DNA of 19,332 nucleotides. It comes from F23-B02 sp045599385. Lineage in GTDB: Bacteria > Bacillota > Clostridia > Oscillospirales > Oscillospiraceae. The DNA is taken from positions 1-19,332 of the forward strand of contig JAZRVW010000004.1 in NCBI GenBank assembly GCA_045599385.1, in the 5' to 3' direction. The first letter of the stretch is position 1, and the number at the start of each line of letters is the position of its first letter. Positions 15,127-19,332 of the stretch are shown one piece after another. The position numbers and the translations under genes were made by a program. The notes below the pieces were generated by a model. It did not search any database and was not told the DNA's origin. It saw only the letters and a program-made list of their open reading frames with translations.

Positions 15127-16110
15127 TCACTCGTGACGCTTTCTTTCCTCGGGGAAAGTGAGATAAACGCTTGTTCCTCTGTCAATCTCCGACTCTGCGC
15201 TGATGGAGATTCCCAGATTATCGCAAACGCGCTTGCAGAGGTAAAGTCCCAGACCGCTTGCCTTTTTGTCCTCGCGTCCGTTGAAGCCCGTGTAGCCCTT
15301 TTCGAAAATGCGCGGCAAGTCCTCCGCCGCAATTCCTATGCCGCTATCGCGGATATACAGAGTGCGTTCTCCTTTAATACCGATGCTTATGCCGCCGCTT
15401 TGAGTGTATTTAAGCGCATTCGACAGAAGCTGTTCTATGACAAAGCACAGCCATTTTTCGTCCGTAAGCACACTGACCGCTACGGGCTCATAGTCAAGGC
15501 TGAGCCTTCTTCCGATGAACTCACCCGAGAACTTCTTAACCGACTGACGTATGATGCCGTCAAGCTCATACTCGCGGAAAACATAGTCCGTGGACTCGGA
15601 ATCAAGACGCAGGAAGGCCAGCACCATTTCCACATACTGCTCGATGCGGTTTAAGTCCGCCGAGAGCTTTCGTGACATGGGCGAATCCTCGGTCTGAAGC
15701 TTCAGGCGCATGGCGGAAATGGGCGTTTTTATCTGATGCACCCACACGGTATAATACTCCGTCATGTCTGAAAAACGGCATTCAGCCTTTTCTTTCGCAA
15801 GGCGCTGCTGCTCACTGAGCATAGCGATTATTTCTCTGTAATCCGTATCCTCAATGCTCTCCGCAGGCGGAAGGTCAGTCATAAGCTCTGCCGTAAGCTT
15901 CTTCAGCTCCTCAAGGCGCTTATGCCGTCTGCTGACCTTTATGTAGTCACAGGCAAACATCGCGATGCCGAAGACGAAACAGATAACGCCGGGGTACGCC
16001 ACGGCGGACAGAGGCAGCCGATAGAGATAAAAGGACGCGTAAAAAACAATATAGAACAGCAGAAATGCGGCGATGGCAAGTCTGCGCTGTTTCAGATATC
16101 TTAGAAACAT
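15127..16110 (-). CDS. BceS-like intramembrane-sensing histidine kinase
   Basis: 327 aa. Two helices (about 12-32 and 35-56) are joined by only a few residues, so there is no extracellular sensor; such kinases sense through the BceAB transporter. H125 in VHQIKTPISAM is the phosphorylation site. The ATP-binding domain shows SNALKYT, RDSGIGI and SGLGLYL. The start at 16110 has AAGGAG just upstream and lies 9 nt after the regulator gene. Together with the regulator and the BceAB-type transporter it forms a complete detoxification and sensing module. Confidence 0.94.
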   Translation of the reverse strand: MFLRYLKQRRLAIAAFLLFYIVFYASFYLYRLPLSAVAYPGVICFVFGIAMFACDYIKVSRRHKRLEELKKLTAELMTDLPPAESIEDTDYREIIAMLSEQQRLAKEKAECRFSDMTEYYTVWVHQIKTPISAMRLKLQTEDSPMSRKLSADLNRIEQYVEMVLAFLRLDSESTDYVFREYELDGIIRQSVKKFSGEFIGRRLSLDYEPVAVSVLTDEKWLCFVIEQLLSNALKYTQSGGISIGIKGERTLYIRDSGIGIAAEDLPRIFEKGYTGFNGREDKKASGLGLYLCKRVCDNLGISISAESEIDRGTSVYLTFPEERKRHE

Positions 16111-16119
16111 TTCCGCTCC

Positions 16120-16791
16120 TTACTCAACAATATATCCCACGCCGTGCTTTGTCGTTATGAAGCCCTCAAGGTGCGCGGCATCAAGCTTTTTGCGGAGTCT
16201 GCCCACGTTTACGGTGAGGGTGTTTTCGTCCACAAAGCAGTCGCTTTCCCACAAAAGCTCCATAAGCTTTTCGCGGCTTACAACCTTGCCCTTATTTTTC
16301 ATGAGCGCAAGCAGAACGCGGTATTCATTCTTCGTGAGAGGGATTTTTTCGCCTCTGTAGGTGAGACTGTTGTCGCCCGTATTCAGAAGCGCACCGCGAT
16401 GCTCGATAACGGGCATGCTTTCGCCGAAGTCATAGCTCCGTCGGAGCATGGCGTTTATCTTTGCCATGAGCACGTTTCCGTCAAAGGGCTTGGCGATAAA
16501 ATCGTCCGCACCCATGTTCATGGCCATGACGATGTTCATATTGTCCGATGCCGAGGAAATAAAGATAATCGGCACCTTTGACACCTTGCGCATTTCCTGG
16601 CACCAGTGGTAGCCGTTAAAGAAAGGCAGAGCTATGTCCATGAGCACAAGGTGGGGCTGAAACTCCGCAAATTCACCCATGACATCTCGGAAGTTTTTCA
16701 CCGCCCTGGTTTCAAGCTCCCACATCTGTGCCTGAGCCTCCACCGCCTCGCCTATGCCCATATCGTCCTCAATGATAAGCAGTTTATACAT
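16120..16791 (-). CDS. BceR-like OmpR-family response regulator
   Basis: 223-aa DNA-binding regulator. Receiver domain: acidic pair D9/D10, phospho-acceptor D52 in LMDIALP, S80 and K101 in AKPF. Winged-helix domain from about 125 to the end, with NVGRLRKKL and the C-terminal HGVGY turn. MYKLLIIEDD at 16791 is the natural start: AAGGAAAAG lies upstream, and a longer reading to 16830 would only overlap the upstream gene. It follows that gene's stop by a single base. Expected target: the inverted site upstream of the transporter ATPase gene. Confidence 0.95.
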   Translation of the reverse strand: MYKLLIIEDDMGIGEAVEAQAQMWELETRAVKNFRDVMGEFAEFQPHLVLMDIALPFFNGYHWCQEMRKVSKVPIIFISSASDNMNIVMAMNMGADDFIAKPFDGNVLMAKINAMLRRSYDFGESMPVIEHRGALLNTGDNSLTYRGEKIPLTKNEYRVLLALMKNKGKVVSREKLMELLWESDCFVDENTLTVNVGRLRKKLDAAHLEGFITTKHGVGYIVE

Positions 16792-16792
16792 A

Positions 16793-17110
16793 TTACTTTT
16801 CCTTGCTGTTTTTCTCGGTGTAGGCAGCAATCATTCTGTCCAGCACCGCGTTTACCTGTCCGTTTTCTCTGCGCACGGCAAACATTCCGCCCGAGTAATA
16901 CTCCTCGCGCAGAAGCATGCTCATAAAAGCGCAGGCGAGCTTAAAGCCTGCGTTGGGAAGGCGCCTGAGCTCCTCGTCAACATCAACCGGACGGCTTTTA
17001 AGAAAATCGCCGTAGTTGCCCACAAGCAAATCCACAGGGCCCAGCACGTCATAGAAAACCTGCGGGTCCTCCTGAGTTTTCAGGTATTCAAGTCTTTCAA
17101 CAATGCTCAT
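16793..17110 (-). CDS. Unrecognised 105-aa protein heading the bceRS operon
   Basis: Soluble, mixed-charge protein without signal peptide or membrane helix and without a motif I know. Features seen: an N-terminal amphipathic start (MSIVERLEYL), a central stretch LPNAGFKLACAFMSMLL that could be a buried helix, and a lysine-rich end. The start at 17110 is chosen because AGAGG lies seven bases upstream; the in-frame extension to 17182 crosses the promoter and terminator region. Its stop is one base from the response regulator start, so the two are co-translated. A DUF6508-like family is possible but I cannot confirm it. Confidence 0.75.
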   Translation of the reverse strand: MSIVERLEYLKTQEDPQVFYDVLGPVDLLVGNYGDFLKSRPVDVDEELRRLPNAGFKLACAFMSMLLREEYYSGGMFAVRRENGQVNAVLDRMIAAYTEKNSKEK

Positions 17111-17141
17111 TACAGTTACCTCTTTTGTTTCGCTTTGCAAT

Positions 17142-17150
17142 ATTATATCA
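17142..17150 (-). promoter_or_regulatory. Extended -10 promoter of the bceRS operon
   Basis: TGATATAAT on the minus strand, a perfect extended -10. The -35 region falls inside the tex terminator stem and has no good match. Two direct copies of TTGCAAAG (17133-17140 and 17154-17161), exactly 21 bp apart, flank the -10 and could form an operator. Predicted leader about 25-30 nt. Confidence 0.6.
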
Positions 17151-17159
17151 CGACTTTGC

Positions 17160-17204
17160 AAACAAAGAAAGTGCTTCGGCAAAACCGAAGCACTTTCTTT
17201 GTTT
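17160..17204 (-). terminator. Intrinsic terminator of tex
   Basis: Perfect 20-bp stem (17160-17179 with 17185-17204) around a 5-nt loop, starting at the first base after or within the tex stop codon (17204-17206) and followed by TTGCAAAG rather than a long T run. The stem is very stable; the T tract (TTTGTTT) is partly inside it. Confidence 0.8.
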
Positions 17205-19330
17205 TAGAGGCCCTTCATGGTAAGGCTTATGCGCTTTTTACCCAGGTCAACACCGAGGATTTTCACGTTTACAACATCGCCCACGGAAAGCACCTCGGAG
17301 GGATGCTTTATATACTTATCGCAAATCTGGGAGATATGCACAAGTCCGTCCTGATGCACGCCGATGTCCACGAATGCGCCGAAGTCGATGACGTTGCGCA
17401 CGGTGCCCTTGAGCACCATGCCCTCCTTCAAGTCCTTCATGTCCAGCACGTCCGTGCGGAGCAGAGGAGGCGGAAGCTCATCGCGCATATCGCGTCCGGG
17501 CTTGGAAAGCTCCTTTACAATATCAAGCAGAGTGGGAACGCCTACGCCCAGTTCCTTTGCAAGTGCCTCGGGATTGCCCACGGATACGGGAGCCTTGCCC
17601 AACTCCTTGGAGGAAATTCCGCATTTCTTCAGAATTTCGTTTGCAACGGCATAGGATTCGGGGTGAACACCCGTGTTGTCAAGGGGATTGCGGCTTCCGG
17701 GAACGCGGAGGAAGCCCGCGCACTGCTCAAAGGCCTTGGGGCCCAGCTTGGGAACCTTTTTCAGCTCCGCGCGAGAGGAAAAGCTTCCGTTTTCCTCGCG
17801 GTAGGCAACGATGTTTTTGCACACCGCGGAGGAAAGTCCCGAGATGTGCGACAGCAAAGAGGGTGACGCGGTATTAAGGTCTGCGCCCACAGAGTTTACG
17901 CACTCCTCAACAACGCCGTCAAGGGCCGCCTCAAGCTGCTTCTGTGGCATATCGTGCTGATACTGTCCCACGCCGATGGCCTTGGGCTCTATTTTAACAA
18001 GCTCCGCAAGAGGATCCTGAAGTCTTCTCGCAATGGAAACCGCGCTTCTCAGCGTAAGGTCAAAATCGGGCATCTCCTGCGCCGCAAGCTTGGAGGCGGA
18101 GTAGACCGATGCGCCCGCCTCGCTTACCACCATGTAGGCGGCACCGCTGTGCATTTCCTTAAGCGTTTCGGCGGTGAACATCTCCGTTTCCTTGGAGGCC
18201 GTGCCGTTGCCTATGGCGATTATCTGGACACCGTAGCGGCTTATCATGCTTTTCAGCACCTGCTTTGACTTTGCCGCCTGAGCTTCGCTGTGAGTGGGAT
18301 AAATGACGGAGGTGTCAAGCACCTTGCCCGTTGCGTCCACAACCGCAAGCTTGCAGCCCGTGCGGTAGCCAGGGTCAAGACCGATTGCCACCTTGCCCTT
18401 TACGGGCGGCTGAAGCAGAAGCTGACGGAGGTTTACGCCGAAAAGCTTGATGGCGGCATCGCAGGCGGTATCGGTGAGGTCACTTCTTATCTCGCGCTCA
18501 ATGGAGGGGAAAATAAGGCGGCTGTAGCTGTCCTCGCAGGCGGCTTTTACAGCCTCGCCGCATGGGGTATTCCCCTGCACATAGATGTTGTTTATTGCGT
18601 TGAGGGGCAACGCGCTGTCAATATCCACGCTGACCTTGAGGAAGCCCTCCTTTTCGCCTCGGTTTACGGCAAGAACGCGGTGGCCCGCAATCTTGCACAC
18701 GGGCTGGGAGAACTCATAGTACATATCGTAAACGCTGGATTCGTCCTTTGCGGCGCATGAGGAAAGCACGGCGTTGCGGAACACGATGTTGCGCACTCTT
18801 CGGCGCACCTCGGCATTGTCGGAAACGGTTTCGGCAATGATGTCCATTGCGCCCTGAAGCGCCTCCTCCGCAGAAGCAACGCCCTTTTCCTCATCAACAA
18901 ACCTTTCAGCCATTTCAATGGGAACGAGGTTTGATTTCTGCTTCAGCAGAATTTCGTCCGCAAGGGGCTGGAGGCCCTTTGCCTTTGCCACCGACGCCCT
19001 TGTTTTGCGCTTGGGGCGGAAGGGACGGTAAATATCCTCAATCTCCGCAAGTGTTGCCGCCCGGTCAAGCGCGGCGGAAATCTCCTCCGTGAGATTCTCC
19101 TGCTGGGCTATGAGACCGCGCACCTCCTCGCGCCTTGCGTCAAGATTGCGCAGGTAAGTCAGCTTGTCGGAAATTTCGCGTATCTTCTGGTCGTCCATGG
19201 TGCCGTGCATTTCCTTGCGGTAGCGGGCAATGAAGGGAATGGTGTTGCCCTCGTCAAGCAGGGTGATTATGTTTGCCACATACTCTTCCTTAACCGAAAA
19301 CGCCTCGGCAATTGTTTTTGCGTAGTTCAT
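17204..19330 (-). CDS. tex: Tex family RNA-binding transcription accessory protein
   Basis: 708-aa cytoplasmic nucleic-acid-binding protein related to eukaryotic Spt6, implicated in transcription and RNA turnover. Domain order is typical: helical N-terminal Tex region (about 1-190), YqgF/RNase H-like domain from about 312 (AIGLDPGYRTGCKLAVVD), helix-hairpin-helix pair at about 490-545 (SHISGLSSAVCKNIV, LKKVPKLGPKAF), and a C-terminal S1 domain at about 635-705 (GTVRNVIDFGAFVDIG, DGLVHISQI). The length and an N-terminus of NYAKTIAEAF-type suggest it is complete. Its start lies two bases from the window edge, so no ribosome binding site can be checked. No functional link with the next operon is evident. 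Confidence 0.95.
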   Translation of the reverse strand: MNYAKTIAEAFSVKEEYVANIITLLDEGNTIPFIARYRKEMHGTMDDQKIREISDKLTYLRNLDARREEVRGLIAQQENLTEEISAALDRAATLAEIEDIYRPFRPKRKTRASVAKAKGLQPLADEILLKQKSNLVPIEMAERFVDEEKGVASAEEALQGAMDIIAETVSDNAEVRRRVRNIVFRNAVLSSCAAKDESSVYDMYYEFSQPVCKIAGHRVLAVNRGEKEGFLKVSVDIDSALPLNAINNIYVQGNTPCGEAVKAACEDSYSRLIFPSIEREIRSDLTDTACDAAIKLFGVNLRQLLLQPPVKGKVAIGLDPGYRTGCKLAVVDATGKVLDTSVIYPTHSEAQAAKSKQVLKSMISRYGVQIIAIGNGTASKETEMFTAETLKEMHSGAAYMVVSEAGASVYSASKLAAQEMPDFDLTLRSAVSIARRLQDPLAELVKIEPKAIGVGQYQHDMPQKQLEAALDGVVEECVNSVGADLNTASPSLLSHISGLSSAVCKNIVAYREENGSFSSRAELKKVPKLGPKAFEQCAGFLRVPGSRNPLDNTGVHPESYAVANEILKKCGISSKELGKAPVSVGNPEALAKELGVGVPTLLDIVKELSKPGRDMRDELPPPLLRTDVLDMKDLKEGMVLKGTVRNVIDFGAFVDIGVHQDGLVHISQICDKYIKHPSEVLSVGDVVNVKILGVDLGKKRISLTMKGL

Positions 19331-19332
19331 AG

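Noticed and set aside
16754..17866. 370-codon plus-strand open frame spanning the tex end and the next gene
   Set aside because: It crosses a terminator and two real genes on the other strand and has no domain.

Overview
The window looks like the chromosome of a Gram-positive gut-type Clostridia (Oscillospirales/Ruminococcaceae-like is my guess, from family-level resemblance only). The support is the class B sortase with a PQT-type sorting signal, the LytR-CpsA-Psr protein, fused Wzz/BY-kinases, a PHP-type (CpsB/YwqE) tyrosine phosphatase, a Bce-type peptide-antibiotic resistance module, and strong Shine-Dalgarno sites. Every convincing gene lies on the minus strand, so transcription runs from high to low coordinates. 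No tRNA, rRNA, CRISPR array, IS element or phage gene is visible, and no gene-free stretch exceeds 300 bases. The longest, 1-164, holds one bidirectional terminator.

In transcription order there are five units. (1) tex, 19330-17204, ends in a 20-bp terminator stem. (2) A 105-aa unrecognised gene, then bceR- and bceS-like genes (17110-15127). Next come a regulatory gap with a BceR-type operator and a 13-bp inverted repeat, and bceA/bceB-like genes (15015-12209), closed by a terminator. (3) A Nudix hydrolase, an 83-aa membrane protein and a YgjP/SprT-like metallopeptidase (12103-10735), translationally coupled by ATGA overlaps, driven by a near-consensus promoter and closed by a terminator that begins inside the last codons. 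(4) A seven-gene surface-polysaccharide control operon, 10588-1318: type I ABC exporter, CpsB/YwqE phosphatase, membrane-anchored Ig/DUF5011-like protein, two consecutive Wzz+BY-kinase fusions with tyrosine-rich tails, a CapD/PglF-type nucleotide-sugar 4,6-dehydratase, and an LCP transferase. (5) A 75-aa sortase substrate and its class B sortase (1225-165), with their own promoter.

The genes of unit 4 suggest one machine. The two kinases would autophosphorylate on C-terminal tyrosine clusters and the phosphatase would reverse this. The dehydratase would make a deoxy-amino-sugar precursor, and the LCP protein would move a lipid-linked polymer to the wall. The operon has no glycosyltransferase, flippase or polymerase, so it is a control and attachment module rather than a complete biosynthesis locus. 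The adjacent sortase pair would anchor a peptide of only about 21 residues to the same wall.

The best candidates for something undescribed are the miniature sortase substrate/SrtB pair with its perfect 19-bp intergenic hairpin, the (YG)12 tail of the second kinase, the paired fused kinases with an Ig-like ectodomain partner, and the extra gene heading the Bce module.
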